Shown piece by piece: positions 1 through 8,504 of a stretch of 43,967 bases of DNA (position 1 is the first letter of the stretch; each line of letters begins with the position of its first letter). The DNA is taken from the NCBI GenBank assembly GCA_018645005.1, contig JABGPJ010000063.1, positions 1 through 43,967 on the forward strand. The letters run 5' to 3'. The stretch comes from Deltaproteobacteria bacterium. GTDB lineage: Bacteria; SAR324; XYD2-FULL-50-16. The notes beneath the pieces are model-generated. The model did not search any database, was not told the DNA's origin, and saw nothing but the letters and a program-made list of their open reading frames with translations. Both the position numbers and the translations under genes were made by a program.

Positions 1-40
1 TTTTTTGGTACAATTGAGATGTTTATCGCCAAGTTAATAA

Positions 41-2740
41 TTTCTCAACTCTAAGCGTCTTCAAAAAAGGCAGGATTCCGATCCCAAGCTTAACCGTCTG
101 CAGCGAGTTATCAATGGCGGCTCGGTTATTCAGGTTGAAAACACAGCGCTTCTTGATGGTGGTTTTGTCTCGACCTATACAGATATCACAGATCTTAAAC
201 GAACCGAACAACAGATTTCTCGGTCTCTGGAAAGGCAGTCATTGCTCAGGCGCCTTCTCTCTATTCCCATCCAGCAACTCACGCTTGAAGACGCTTTAAA
301 CCAAGCTCTGAAGTGCATTCTTGATATATCATTTGTCGCCATTCAAACCAGGGGAGTTATTTTCCTGATGAAAGAGGATGGCAGTGGATTGAACATGATT
401 GCCCAATCTGGATTACACCCCGAACAGCTCACAATCTGTAAATTTGTTCCCAACGGCACCTGCATGTGCGGCCGTGTGGCAGTGTCCGGGAAGAGCCAGT
501 TCGCCAGCCATGTAGGCGAACAGCACGATATAAGGTACAAAGGAATGAAGGATCATGGGCATTACTGCATTCCAATCCGATCTGAGGAAAAAACATTGGG
601 TGCCATCGCGCTCAGTGTACCGGCAGGGCATCCGGATAATAAAGACGAGCTGGAAATGCTACAGACCATCGGCAATACACTAGGTCTTATCGTGGAGCGC
701 AAAAAAGCACAGCTAGAGTTATTAAAACTCTTCACGGCAGTGCAACACAGTTCAGCAATCATTGTTGTGACCGACGCCGATGGAATCATTGAATATATCA
801 ATGAAAAATTTACAGACATAACTGGGTACTCGGAGCAAGAGGCATTGAGCAGAAAAACGAATATTTTGCGTTCTGAAGAAACAAAAATCGATCAGTACCA
901 GGATCTGTGGTCAACATTGAATGCGGGAAACGATTGGAACGGAACCTTTCTCAATCGGAAAAAAGACGGGACGCATTTCTGGCAGAAATCTTCCATCTCA
1001 CCCATTAAAAACAGTAAGGGTCAAATCACGAACTTTGTCAGCGTCGGAGAGGACATCACCGAACAGAAAATCGTGTTGGAGGAGCGGGACAATGCAATGC
1101 ACCTGATCGGTGATAGCATTCAATACGCCAGTCGCATCCAGCGTTCGATATTGCCGATGAAAGAGGTCTTTAACAAGGCAGTGTCAGACTATTTTGTGCT
1201 GTGGGAGCCCAGGGATGTGGTTGGTGGGGATATTTACTGGCATCGTGCCTGGGGCTCCGGTTCATTGATCATTTTAGGTGACTGTACCGGTCACGGCGTC
1301 CCCGGTGCTTTCATGACCTTGATTTCTAATGGTGCTCTGGACGAGGCATATCTGGAAACCCCGCCCGGCGATCCAGCGACCTTGCTGCAACGCATGCATC
1401 AGTTAATCCAGCAATCATTGGGCCAAGGCAAGGATCAGAATGGCAAGTCTGATGATGGCATAGAATTGGGAGCCTGTTTCCTGAAAGGTAACGGCAGAAC
1501 CCTCGTCTTTGCAGGTGCCCGATTTGACCTGTTCATCCTGCAGAACGGCGAAGTCGAAATCATCAAAGGGACCAAAGCAGGCCTGGGTTACCGCGAAACG
1601 CCATATGATGTTCAGTTTACAAACCATGAGGTCGAGCTTTCCCCGGACCAGACATTTTACATGACCTCCGATGGCTTGATCGACCAGGTTGGCGGAGAAA
1701 AGAGGCGGGGTTTTGGCAAACGGCGGTTTACATCGTTGATCTCCTCCCTGGCGGATGTACCTCTATCTGAACAAGGCCCTTTGGTCCTACAGGCACTTGT
1801 TGAATACCAAGGTGACGAAAACCGACGGGACGATGTATCAGTCATTGGTTTCAATCCAAAACAGACTGCCGTCCGTATCAACAGACCCAAAACCTCAGAA
1901 TTGAGTCCGCTCCCGCTTGTCGACTGTCGGCTGATAGATGAAGATCATCGAAAACTCTACACTTTTATAGACAAGCTGAAACAGTCCATCGACAGTGGCA
2001 AAGGCAAGACTTCCGCTCTGGAGATAATAGGCGAACTCGCTTCGTATACGCAATGGCATTTTCGTCATGAGGAGCGGTTGATGCAAGAGTACGGCTACCC
2101 GAATCAGGCTGAGCATGAGACGACTCACAACCAACTGATTGATCAGGTTTCGGAGGTAATAAGGGGTATCCAGGATGATGAAAAGGATATCTCAATAGAT
2201 CTGATGCAGATTTTACAGGAGTGGTTGAAAAACCATATCCTGGATTCTGATAAACAACTGGCGGATTTTTTAAACAGTCTTGGTGGATTACATGATGTTA
2301 ACGAGGAGCAGCTTGACGAACCAGCCGACCAGGCAAGTTCCGGTCAGAATTTTTTTGTTCTGGATGATTCGTTACTGGTTGGATATAACGTCATTGATGG
2401 TGACCACCAAAAACTGGTCGATATCATGAACAAGCTCAATAATGCTCTTGTTAACGAGAGAGGGAGAGAAGAAATAACCGAAACGCTGAATCATTTGACC
2501 GACTACACCGCCTGGCACTTCCGCCATGAAGTCAGGTTGATGCAATCCAATGAATACCCGGACTTGGACAAACATAAAAGAGAACATGAGCTGCTCATTT
2601 CTCAGCTCCAGGAAATTCAAGAGTCATTCAAGGATGATCAAGAAACGCCTTTTAAGTTGAATGCGCTTCTCAAAAGCTGGTTAATTGACCATATCAAGAA
2701 AGTTGACAGAGAATTAGCCGCTTTTATGGTATCCAGATGA
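41..2740 (+). CDS. SiaA-like PP2C phosphatase with GAF, PAS and two hemerythrin domains (5' end broken)
   Basis: Predicted phosphatase of a Sia-type partner switch: it should remove phosphate from the SiaC-like protein encoded two genes downstream. Numbering from the TTG at 242, I see GAF about 20-150, PAS about 160-276 (ending EDITEQ), SpoIIE/PP2C about 292-536 (VVGGDIYW, GDCTGHGVPGAFM, SDGLIDQ, RRDDVSVIGF), and two hemerythrin domains about 556-680 and 710-830. Each hemerythrin has the full iron-ligand pattern (DEDH or DGDH, HFRHE, HxxxH, HILDSD or HIKKVD). The reading frame is open upstream to tandem stops at 35-40, and 62-225 encodes the end of another PAS-like domain (GGFVSTYTDITD), yet there is no ATG or GTG there. 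The gene therefore looks truncated or frameshifted at its 5' end, and the true start may lie outside the window. SiaA of Pseudomonas is membrane-bound with a HAMP domain; this one is soluble as far as seen. Confidence 0.85.
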   Translation, partial: FLNSKRLQKRQDSDPKLNRLQRVINGGSVIQVENTALLDGGFVSTYTDITDLKRTEQQISRSLERQSLLRRLLSIPIQQLTLEDALNQALKCILDISFVAIQTRGVIFLMKEDGSGLNMIAQSGLHPEQLTICKFVPNGTCMCGRVAVSGKSQFASHVGEQHDIRYKGMKDHGHYCIPIRSEEKTLGAIALSVPAGHPDNKDELEMLQTIGNTLGLIVERKKAQLELLKLFTAVQHSSAIIVVTDADGIIEYINEKFTDITGYSEQEALSRKTNILRSEETKIDQYQDLWSTLNAGNDWNGTFLNRKKDGTHFWQKSSISPIKNSKGQITNFVSVGEDITEQKIVLEERDNAMHLIGDSIQYASRIQRSILPMKEVFNKAVSDYFVLWEPRDVVGGDIYWHRAWGSGSLIILGDCTGHGVPGAFMTLISNGALDEAYLETPPGDPATLLQRMHQLIQQSLGQGKDQNGKSDDGIELGACFLKGNGRTLVFAGARFDLFILQNGEVEIIKGTKAGLGYRETPYDVQFTNHEVELSPDQTFYMTSDGLIDQVGGEKRRGFGKRRFTSLISSLADVPLSEQGPLVLQALVEYQGDENRRDDVSVIGFNPKQTAVRINRPKTSELSPLPLVDCRLIDEDHRKLYTFIDKLKQSIDSGKGKTSALEIIGELASYTQWHFRHEERLMQEYGYPNQAEHETTHNQLIDQVSEVIRGIQDDEKDISIDLMQILQEWLKNHILDSDKQLADFLNSLGGLHDVNEEQLDEPADQASSGQNFFVLDDSLLVGYNVIDGDHQKLVDIMNKLNNALVNERGREEITETLNHLTDYTAWHFRHEVRLMQSNEYPDLDKHKREHELLISQLQEIQESFKDDQETPFKLNALLKSWLIDHIKKVDRELAAFMVSR

Positions 2741-2782
2741 TATATCCACTATGCATCATAATCAATCAACCGGAGAGAGTAA

Positions 2783-3343
2783 ATGATTGCTGAAGAGATG
2801 CTTTACTTTAGAGAGATCTTGGCCGACAGGGGAATACAGTTTTGTTACTGCGGTTATATAACGGAAGATATCCTTTCCGGGATCGGCAGCTCTCTCAAAC
2901 AAAAATTGGCAATGGAAAACACAAACAGGGAGGTTGCAAGGGCCGTCTTCTCCCTCTTTGTTGAGCAGGTGCAGAATGTGATTCGCTATTCAGCAGAAAA
3001 AAAGTTGAGCGCAGCGGATTCCGGTCTTTCTGATGTTGAGTTGCCATTTGGCCTGTTCTCAGTTGGAAAGAAGGATGATTACTATTTTGTAGCCTGTGGT
3101 AACATGATACCCACTGGAGATGTGGAACGACTGCGGGGAAATCTCATCAAGATCCAAAACATGGATAAATCTGAACTCAAAGCCTTGTATAAAGAGATCC
3201 TCAGAGGTAAGACGCCGGAAGGAAGTAAAGGAGCCGGGGTTGGTTTTATTGACATTGCCCGCCGGACTACAAAAGGCCTCGAGTTTGATTTTCACGAAAT
3301 AAACTCAGAATTCGCTTTTTTTGCTTTGAAAGCTTATATCTAG
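2783..3343 (+). CDS. siaB: SiaB-like kinase (SiaB/DUF6272 family)
   Basis: 186 residues. Resembles the SiaB family, the GHKL-fold kinase that phosphorylates SiaC and opposes the phosphatase SiaA. Visible family features are the N-terminal stretch (MIAEEMLYFREIL, then FCYCGYITEDIL), a helix with FVEQVQNVIRYSAE that corresponds to the N-box region, and a C-terminal glycine segment KGAGVGFIDIARR. The start is well set: CGGAGAGAG ends 2-3 bases before ATG 2783. It lies 42 bases after the phosphatase gene and 34 before the SiaC gene, on the same strand, so the three are very likely one operon. The family assignment comes from protein pattern plus gene order; kinase activity itself is inferred. Confidence 0.82.
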   Translation: MIAEEMLYFREILADRGIQFCYCGYITEDILSGIGSSLKQKLAMENTNREVARAVFSLFVEQVQNVIRYSAEKKLSAADSGLSDVELPFGLFSVGKKDDYYFVACGNMIPTGDVERLRGNLIKIQNMDKSELKALYKEILRGKTPEGSKGAGVGFIDIARRTTKGLEFDFHEINSEFAFFALKAYI

Positions 3344-3377
3344 CTATATTTATTTAACATTATATGGTTTAAAACCG

Positions 3378-3764
3378 ATGGATAATATAAAAATCAATCG
3401 TACTGAACGGTCTCCCGATATCGATTTCAATTTCCAGAATAATGTTTTCAGCATTCGAGGTGAATCATACCCGGAAGATGTCCCAGCCTTTTTTGGCCCG
3501 CCTATCAGCTCTCTGGAAAGCTATTTAGATGGGGTTTCGGAAGGAAATGTCGAGTTTAACTTTGAACTGATTTATTTTAACAGCACCAGCGCTAAAGTGA
3601 TGATGAAACTGTTTGACTTCCTGGATGAAACAGCCCGGAAGGGAGTGAATATCGCCATTAACTGGTTCTACGAATCCGACGATGATAACATGGAAGAATT
3701 GGGGATCGAATTTGGAGAAGACCTGGAGGCTGCTGCATTTAACCTGAAACCTATTGAAGCCTGA
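3378..3764 (+). CDS. siaC: SiaC-like regulatory phosphoprotein (DUF1987)
   Basis: 128 residues, normal for the family. SiaC-type proteins have a SpoIIAA-like fold; unphosphorylated SiaC binds and activates the output cyclase, and phosphorylation by SiaB blocks this. The family motif is seen at residues 66-73 (YFNSTSAK); one of S69, T70 or S71 should be the phosphorylated residue, equivalent to the threonine known in Pseudomonas SiaC. The N-terminus TERSPDIDFNFQNNVFSIRG and the SYPEDVPAFFGP stretch are also typical. The stop codon is one base before the ATG of the cyclase gene, so translation of the pair is probably coupled. This supports the idea that the partner is the cyclase. Confidence 0.88.
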   Translation: MDNIKINRTERSPDIDFNFQNNVFSIRGESYPEDVPAFFGPPISSLESYLDGVSEGNVEFNFELIYFNSTSAKVMMKLFDFLDETARKGVNIAINWFYESDDDNMEELGIEFGEDLEAAAFNLKPIEA

Positions 3765-3765
3765 G

Positions 3766-4821
3766 ATGAGTTACGAAATCTTTGATGAGGAAATGGAGGC
3801 CATTCAGAGGGCAGAAGTTTTTCTGGAATCCCGTAATATCAGTTCACAAGTTGTGGAGAAGGCCTTTAAAACCCTTTTAAAGGATTATGGAAAGCTATTC
3901 AAATCGGTCAAACGTCTAATGCGACTTTCTGACCGGAACGAGCAGAAGCTGAAGGAGGTTACCACATCCCTGGACGAGAAGAACAACATGCTGGAAGACC
4001 TCTCCGGAAAGCTGGCCAAATACCTGTCCCCACAAGTCTATGAATTAATTTTCAGTGGAGCTAAGAAAGTCCAGCTGACCACCGATCGCAAAAAACTTAC
4101 GATCTTCTTTTCGGATATTAAGGATTTCACAGCCACAACAGACGACCTCGAACCGGAGGATATTACTTTCCTGCTCAATGACTACCTGACTGAAATGTCA
4201 GAGATTGCCCTAAGGTATGGAGCGACGATTGACAAATTTATCGGAGATGCCATCCTGATATTTTTCGGGGATCCCGCCACACGCGGCGTTCGCGAAGATG
4301 CCATGGCCTGCGTGCAGATGGCCATCGAGATGCAACGCCATATGATGGACATCCGTACCAAATGGAAAGAGATGGGTTATACCAGACCTTTTCATATGCG
4401 GGTGGGGATCAATACCGGTTTCTGCAATGTGGGTAATTTTGGTAGTGCTGATCGGATGGACTACACCATCATCGGAGGTGAAGTAAACCTGGCATCCCGT
4501 TTGGAAGGTGTCGCGGATCCAGACGGGATCACCCTTTCCCACGAGACCTATACACTGGTCAATGATTTCATCAATGCCGAAAAGGGCGAGTCAATCTCCG
4601 TCAAGGGTATTCGCCGAAAAATCACACCTTATAAAATAACCGGAATTTTTAACGATACCAATGAAGAAAGACGATTTCTACGTTCAGACCGGAATGGCAT
4701 AAAGATTTTTGTCGATTTTGACAAACTGGATGAAGAGAGCCGTTCCCTGGCAATCGATGATATGAGGGCCGCAATCAAAAGATTGAGCAAATTGGACGAA
4801 AAGACAGATAATTCCGAATAA
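3766..4821 (+). CDS. Class III adenylate cyclase with SiaD-like stalk
   Basis: 351 residues from ATG 3766; a TTG at 3754 in the same frame is possible but lies inside the SiaC gene. Residues 25-80 form a helical, probably coiled-coil stalk with LLKDYGKLFKSVKRLMRLS and DRNEQKL, a segment like the SiaC-binding stalk of SiaD-type diguanylate cyclases. Residues about 105-295 are a class III cyclase catalytic domain: metal aspartates D117 (FFSDIKDFT) and D161 (KFIGDAILIF), base-recognition K157 and the D of MDYTIIGG, and the transition-state pair N and R in VNLASRLEG. The K/D pair predicts ATP, so the product is probably cAMP. There is no GGDEF domain. Start codon one base after the siaC stop. Output role in the Sia switch is inferred from order and stalk. 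Confidence 0.88.
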   Translation: MSYEIFDEEMEAIQRAEVFLESRNISSQVVEKAFKTLLKDYGKLFKSVKRLMRLSDRNEQKLKEVTTSLDEKNNMLEDLSGKLAKYLSPQVYELIFSGAKKVQLTTDRKKLTIFFSDIKDFTATTDDLEPEDITFLLNDYLTEMSEIALRYGATIDKFIGDAILIFFGDPATRGVREDAMACVQMAIEMQRHMMDIRTKWKEMGYTRPFHMRVGINTGFCNVGNFGSADRMDYTIIGGEVNLASRLEGVADPDGITLSHETYTLVNDFINAEKGESISVKGIRRKITPYKITGIFNDTNEERRFLRSDRNGIKIFVDFDKLDEESRSLAIDDMRAAIKRLSKLDEKTDNSE

Positions 4822-4947
4822 TGTAGCCTAATATGTACATCCACAAGTCTGTTTTAAGAGGCTATTGGATTGCTATAGAAAAAGTGTCATACCAGTCCTA
4901 CAAATATTGTTTCCTGCAAAATTTAACCTGAGAATAGGAGCCGGATC

Positions 4948-5394
4948 ATGGCGTTTATTGATTGGAGTGAGGACTTGAGTATCGGATTCAAAGAAGTCGA
5001 CAACGACCACAGGAAACTTGTCGATATGGTTAACAATATCCATGATACGATCGGCCAGGAACTAGTTACGGATATATTGATTGAGTTACTGGAAGAGCTT
5101 TTAAGTTACACCAGCTGGCATTTTAGACACGAGGAGCGCCTCATGCAGATTCACGGTGATCCCGAAATGCCGAACCATAAGCAGGAACACGAAGATCTGG
5201 AGCAACAGGCAACAGAATTGTATGAAAAGTTTCTGGGCGGAGATAATAACGTTCCTGCTATGCTTTTGCCGTTCCTTAAGACCTGGTTATCCGATCATAT
5301 TGTTGGTACTGACAAAAAGATGGGCCAGTTTTTAACACAGCAAACAGAAGGAACGACTAATTCAACACCCATTCAGTGGACGGGTGATTCCTGA
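4948..5394 (+). CDS. Bacteriohemerythrin
   Basis: 148-residue single-domain hemerythrin, the standard length. It binds O2 (or NO) at a non-heme di-iron site. The ligands are visible: H in DNDHRKL, HFRHEE, H and H in NHKQEHED, and HIVGTD. It starts with the family-typical MAFIDWSEDLSIGFKEVDNDH. A clear ribosome site (AATAGGAG) precedes ATG 4948. The gene is 126 bases after the cyclase and on the same strand, and its domain is closely related to the two hemerythrin domains fused to the phosphatase at the head of the operon. It may buffer or deliver the same ligand. Whether it shares the operon transcript is not settled by the sequence. Confidence 0.93.
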   Translation: MAFIDWSEDLSIGFKEVDNDHRKLVDMVNNIHDTIGQELVTDILIELLEELLSYTSWHFRHEERLMQIHGDPEMPNHKQEHEDLEQQATELYEKFLGGDNNVPAMLLPFLKTWLSDHIVGTDKKMGQFLTQQTEGTTNSTPIQWTGDS

Positions 5395-5499
5395 GACAAT
5401 GGACAGCAATCTCAGGGAGCTTATCGTCTCAAACTATCGGATAATGTATCAGGTGTCAGAGCGCTTTATTACTGTGTTTAGGGTCCACTATATTATTCT

Positions 5500-6375
5500 C
5501 TATCTATCCGACAAGCCAAGCGCATAAAAGCCGGACCTCCCCAGAACCTCACCTGCGATCACCAATAACGCTGCAATCGGGATTAACGCTGCCCATGGCT
5601 CTGAATTCGCGGTTATCAGGACAAGCATCGCAAACAGGACACCCAGGCCTGAACACCCCAATCCCAGCATCGTCAGAGATTTGTACTGCTTGATATTTGC
5701 CTCGTTTTCTGACGAGGCTGATACCATATTACTGATATGCCTGCCTTTATCCTGCTTTAACCTTGAAAACAGGGGCCATTGCTGAACGAATCGCAGGAAC
5801 AGTATCGCAATAAACAGGTAACCGAGCATGTTCAAAATTTTGGTTACCAATGGCTCGACAGATCCGCTTGAGAGAAAGATCAGAAATGAGCTGACAATCC
5901 CAAAAATGACAACACTCCCAAAAAAACTCGTGAAGGTGTTTAGATCGGTCCATCCCGGCCGTCCGGTTGCATAATAAATATTCGCCATACTCAACACGGC
6001 CACAACGCCAACAAGAGCGGTTATCCAGGACAAAAATGTGCTGTTTCCATCTCCTGATTCCACTAAAAATGTCACCAGCCAGAGAGCGCAATATGCCGAT
6101 GTCAACACAACTTCACGACTGAGCCAGGATGACCTGATATTCTTTATTGCCGACGGTGCTCTGAGCGGATTCCCGAGGTGAAAAAGGGAAATCAGCATCC
6201 CCGCGATAACAACCGGCCCTGCAAAAAACATCGCAAAAACGGCAAGTCGTCGATTCGCATCAAAATCCAGATTGCCTGCCATAAACGTGCGATATATGGC
6301 AAAAAAGAGCACCAGACCCACAGACAACTGCACCAGTATACTATTCGCTATCAAAGACCACTCTTTGCGTAACAT
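5500..6375 (-). CDS. dmsC: DmsC-like membrane anchor of a molybdoenzyme reductase
   Basis: 291 residues, hydrophobic, about eight predicted membrane helices, matching the DmsC family that anchors the catalytic and Fe-S subunits and oxidises menaquinol. Family signs are the start LRKEWSLIANSILVQLSVGL, FHLGNPLRAPSAIKNIRSSWLSRE in two adjoining parts near residues 66-89, and the C-terminal GEVLGRSGFYALGL. It lies 26 bases after the dmsB-like gene on the minus strand and is the last gene of that operon. It converges with the hemerythrin gene; the 105 bases between them hold no clear terminator. The gene itself looks intact, but its catalytic partner downstream of the promoter is broken, so it may no longer have a job. 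Confidence 0.88.
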   Translation of the reverse strand: MLRKEWSLIANSILVQLSVGLVLFFAIYRTFMAGNLDFDANRRLAVFAMFFAGPVVIAGMLISLFHLGNPLRAPSAIKNIRSSWLSREVVLTSAYCALWLVTFLVESGDGNSTFLSWITALVGVVAVLSMANIYYATGRPGWTDLNTFTSFFGSVVIFGIVSSFLIFLSSGSVEPLVTKILNMLGYLFIAILFLRFVQQWPLFSRLKQDKGRHISNMVSASSENEANIKQYKSLTMLGLGCSGLGVLFAMLVLITANSEPWAALIPIAALLVIAGEVLGRSGFYALGLSDR

Positions 6376-6401
6376 GTGTACGTATCTCCAAGAAATCTGT
6401 T

Positions 6402-7028
6402 TTAAATAAGGTAATAAATTGAAGGAGCAGTCCCTTTGTCCTCAAGAAACCGCATGACCTTTCGTTTCTTCAATAGTTGTGCAACCTCACTATCACTATC
6501 TTCGATATCCCCAAAAAAGCGGGCTTTTGCCGGGCACACATCGATGCAGTTCGGTTCCAGGCCCTGATCGATCCGGTGGTGGCAAAAGGTGCACTTGGAG
6601 ACCGTTCCTTTCTGCTGTGGATCTATACCACTGTCACCCAGCGGGTATGTGGAATAGTATTCCGGCTTTTCGTCGTTGTAAGTCCGGACGTTGCTGTATG
6701 GGCATGCCATAATACAAGCCCGGCATCCAATACAATCATCATAATTCTGCATGACGATTCCATCCTCGCGGACATAGGTCGCTTCTGCCGGACACGCCTT
6801 GACACAGGAGGGATTCTCACATTGTTGACAATTCAGGGTTAAAAACTGCATTTCCAGATTCGGAAAGGTCCCGTACGTTGTATCCATGGAGTCTCCGCCA
6901 TAAGTCAACACCCGGTTCCACCAGACATGATTGGGAAGATTATTCCCGGACTTACAGGCCAGCGCGCAGGTGTGGCAACCGATACATCGCTTTATATCCA
7001 CCAGCATGCTATATCTTGTTTGTTTCAT
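6402..7028 (-). CDS. dmsB: DmsB-like four-cluster ferredoxin subunit
   Basis: 208 residues. Electron-transfer subunit that would carry electrons from the DmsC anchor to the molybdopterin subunit. Four cysteine groups for [4Fe-4S] clusters are visible: CIGCHTCALAC near residue 15, CQQCENPSCVKAC near 67, CIGCRACIMAC near 98, and CTFCHHRIDQGLEPNCIDVC near 146. The start MKQTRYSMLVDIKRCIGC is the family norm. It follows the broken dmsA gene by 50 bases and precedes dmsC by 26. Homologous subunits occur in DMSO, tetrathionate, polysulfide and other reductases, so the substrate cannot be told from this subunit. Confidence 0.92.
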   Translation of the reverse strand: MKQTRYSMLVDIKRCIGCHTCALACKSGNNLPNHVWWNRVLTYGGDSMDTTYGTFPNLEMQFLTLNCQQCENPSCVKACPAEATYVREDGIVMQNYDDCIGCRACIMACPYSNVRTYNDEKPEYYSTYPLGDSGIDPQQKGTVSKCTFCHHRIDQGLEPNCIDVCPAKARFFGDIEDSDSEVAQLLKKRKVMRFLEDKGTAPSIYYLI

Positions 7029-7078
7029 TTAGTTTACCGTTTCAAATAATCGATCGAAATAGGATGTTTTTCGGGTTC

Positions 7079-7932
7079 TTATGCTTGTCGGACTTCACAG
7101 AGCACATCGTAAAAACACTGATTATAGCTTGTTGTATTGACGTGATCTGTCGTCAGTTCCTGATAGGAGCCTTCCTTGAATTGATCGCGCTGCCATCCTT
7201 TTGGCGCCGTCACCATTCCGGGGCGCTGCCCTTCGCTCAATACCGCCTTCAGCACTACCCGCCCCCTGTCATTAAACACTTCCACCATATCACCGGTTTC
7301 AATCCGCCGCTCTTTGGCGTCTTTGGGGTGGATTTTCAGTTCCGGTTCCGGGTCCAGTTCTCTGAGCCAGGGCGATTCATGCCATTGACTGTGAAGCCGC
7401 CAGCGCTGGCGAATGGTATGAAACACCAGCGGGAATTTCTCAATCAGCGGATTATCCGGCCAGGCCTCAATGGGTGGTTCAAATTCCGGCAGGTGCTCCT
7501 TGCTCTGGTCGACCATCACGCCACAATTCACCCTGGGTTTTGGATTTTCCAGGTAAAACTCCAGCCTTCCGGAAGGTGTCGGAAATTGATCTCCGTGCCA
7601 ATTGATCCATTCGCTCGGCAGTGTCTGGATGACCTTTTCCTCTTGCAGCCGCTCCCAGGTCAACCCGCTGTTACGGGCTGAATCGGTATTGATGAGTATC
7701 TGCACCAGTTCTTCATCGGTGTGGTTGTAGTGTTCTCCCAGTCCCATTTCCTTTGTGATTAACCGGAAAATATCCAGATCCAACTTGGATTCAAATGCCG
7801 GTTCCACCGCTTTTTCACTAAGCGTTGTGTTGGGCTGGTCAGGACCTTGTGCGAATTCCAGTCTTTCAAACCAATGGGAGGCAGGCAGGACGATATCGGC
7901 GTACCTGGTGGTATCCGTTTCCACCAGGATCC
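7079..7932 (-). pseudogene. DmsA-like molybdopterin oxidoreductase, C-terminal remnant
   Basis: About 284 codons matching only the last third of a DmsA/Mo-bisPGD catalytic subunit, which is normally 700 or more residues. It starts in the middle of the domain (TDTTRYADIVLPASHWFE) and runs through FHTIRQRWRLHSQWHESPWL and the molydopterin dinucleotide-binding C-domain (ELKIHPKDAKERRIETGDMVEV) to the natural end. The N-terminal Fe-S site, the Mo ligand and the Mo-cofactor cap domains are absent. Its 5' edge is fused, out of frame, to a ferredoxin fragment at about 7926-7936 (around GGATCC). The ATG at 7936 is a chance codon at the junction. A functional enzyme is not possible from this fragment. 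Confidence 0.85.
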
Positions 7933-8220
7933 ACATGCGATACAGTTAACAGCCGGTCCGTCAAACGGTGTGGCTACCTCCCTTGTATAACCGCGACTCT
8001 TGTATCCGATAGCGGATACGCCCACCACTTCACGACATACCCTGACGCATTGGCCACAGAGGATACACCCTTTCTGGTTATCCTCAAATCGAGATTTTTC
8101 AACCCCTATCCGTGCTGCAAGCTCATTCAATGTCGAGCTGTATGGGTTCGGGAAGGGACCGTTCAAAAAATGGTATCTGATACTTCGGCTTTTCTCCATT
8201 ATAAGCAATATAGTGCGCAT
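7930..8220 (-). pseudogene. NuoG/HoxU-like Fe-S protein fragment
   Basis: Internal piece of a 2Fe-2S/4Fe-4S protein of the NuoG, HoxU or NADP-reducing hydrogenase type. From about residue 30 it reads LNELAARIGVEKSRF, then CILCGQCVRVCREVVGVSAI, then the first two cysteines of the next cluster, CIAC. The expected continuation (a further cysteine pair) is lost where the dmsA remnant begins near 7930, and the N-terminal plant-type ferredoxin domain is lost at the other end, where the hip operator and promoter region begins (about 8190-8220). In such gene clusters this protein normally precedes a molybdopterin subunit, so one deletion could have removed its end and most of dmsA. Confidence 0.75.
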
Positions 8221-8277
8221 TTGGTTGACTTCAGCAAAAAAGAAAGATAGCCTTTATCTAAATACGCAATATATTGC
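8205..8277. promoter_or_regulatory. Paired palindromes upstream of hipBST
   Basis: A perfect 12-bp palindrome GCAATATATTGC at 8266-8277 and a near copy GCAATATAGTGC at 8205-8216, 61 bases apart, lie just before the hipB-like start at 8295. HipB-type regulators bind such paired palindromes to repress their own operon. Binding here is inferred from position and symmetry. A TTGACT box at 8225-8230 could serve as -35, but I see no convincing -10. Confidence 0.5.
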
Positions 8278-8294
8278 TTAATCATAAGGTGAAT

Positions 8295-8504
8295 ATGGAT
8301 CAAATTTCAATTGGTAAAACAATCAAAGAGCGACGAAAATTTCTGCGGATTGATCAATTGTCTTTCTGCGACATTGCTGAACTCTCCCAACATACGCTGA
8401 GTAGCATCGAAAATGGAACAGGCAACCCATCCCTTTCAATGCTGATCAAAGTCCTTGATGTATTGGGAATGGAGCTGAAAATCGACATTAAGAGAGTTGA
8501 CTGA
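8295..8504 (+). CDS. hipB: HipB-like XRE-family antitoxin/repressor
   Basis: 69 residues from ATG 8295, with AAGGTGA a few bases upstream; an upstream extension in the same frame lacks a good site. It is a single helix-turn-helix of the XRE/Cro type (IGKTIKERRKFLRIDQLSFCDIAELSQHTLSSIENGTGNPSLSMLIKVLDVLG). It should dimerise, bind the palindromes just upstream and repress the operon. Its stop codon overlaps the ATG of the next gene (TGATG), the compact layout usual in hipBST loci. In HipBST systems HipB is the DNA-binding member, while HipS is the main neutralising protein. Confidence 0.88.
   Translation: MDQISIGKTIKERRKFLRIDQLSFCDIAELSQHTLSSIENGTGNPSLSMLIKVLDVLGMELKIDIKRVD

Noticed and set aside
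6878-7681. Long plus-strand open frame opposite dmsA/dmsB
   Set aside because: It is the antisense of the dmsA remnant and dmsB, with no recognisable protein pattern; the minus-strand reading shows clear family motifs.
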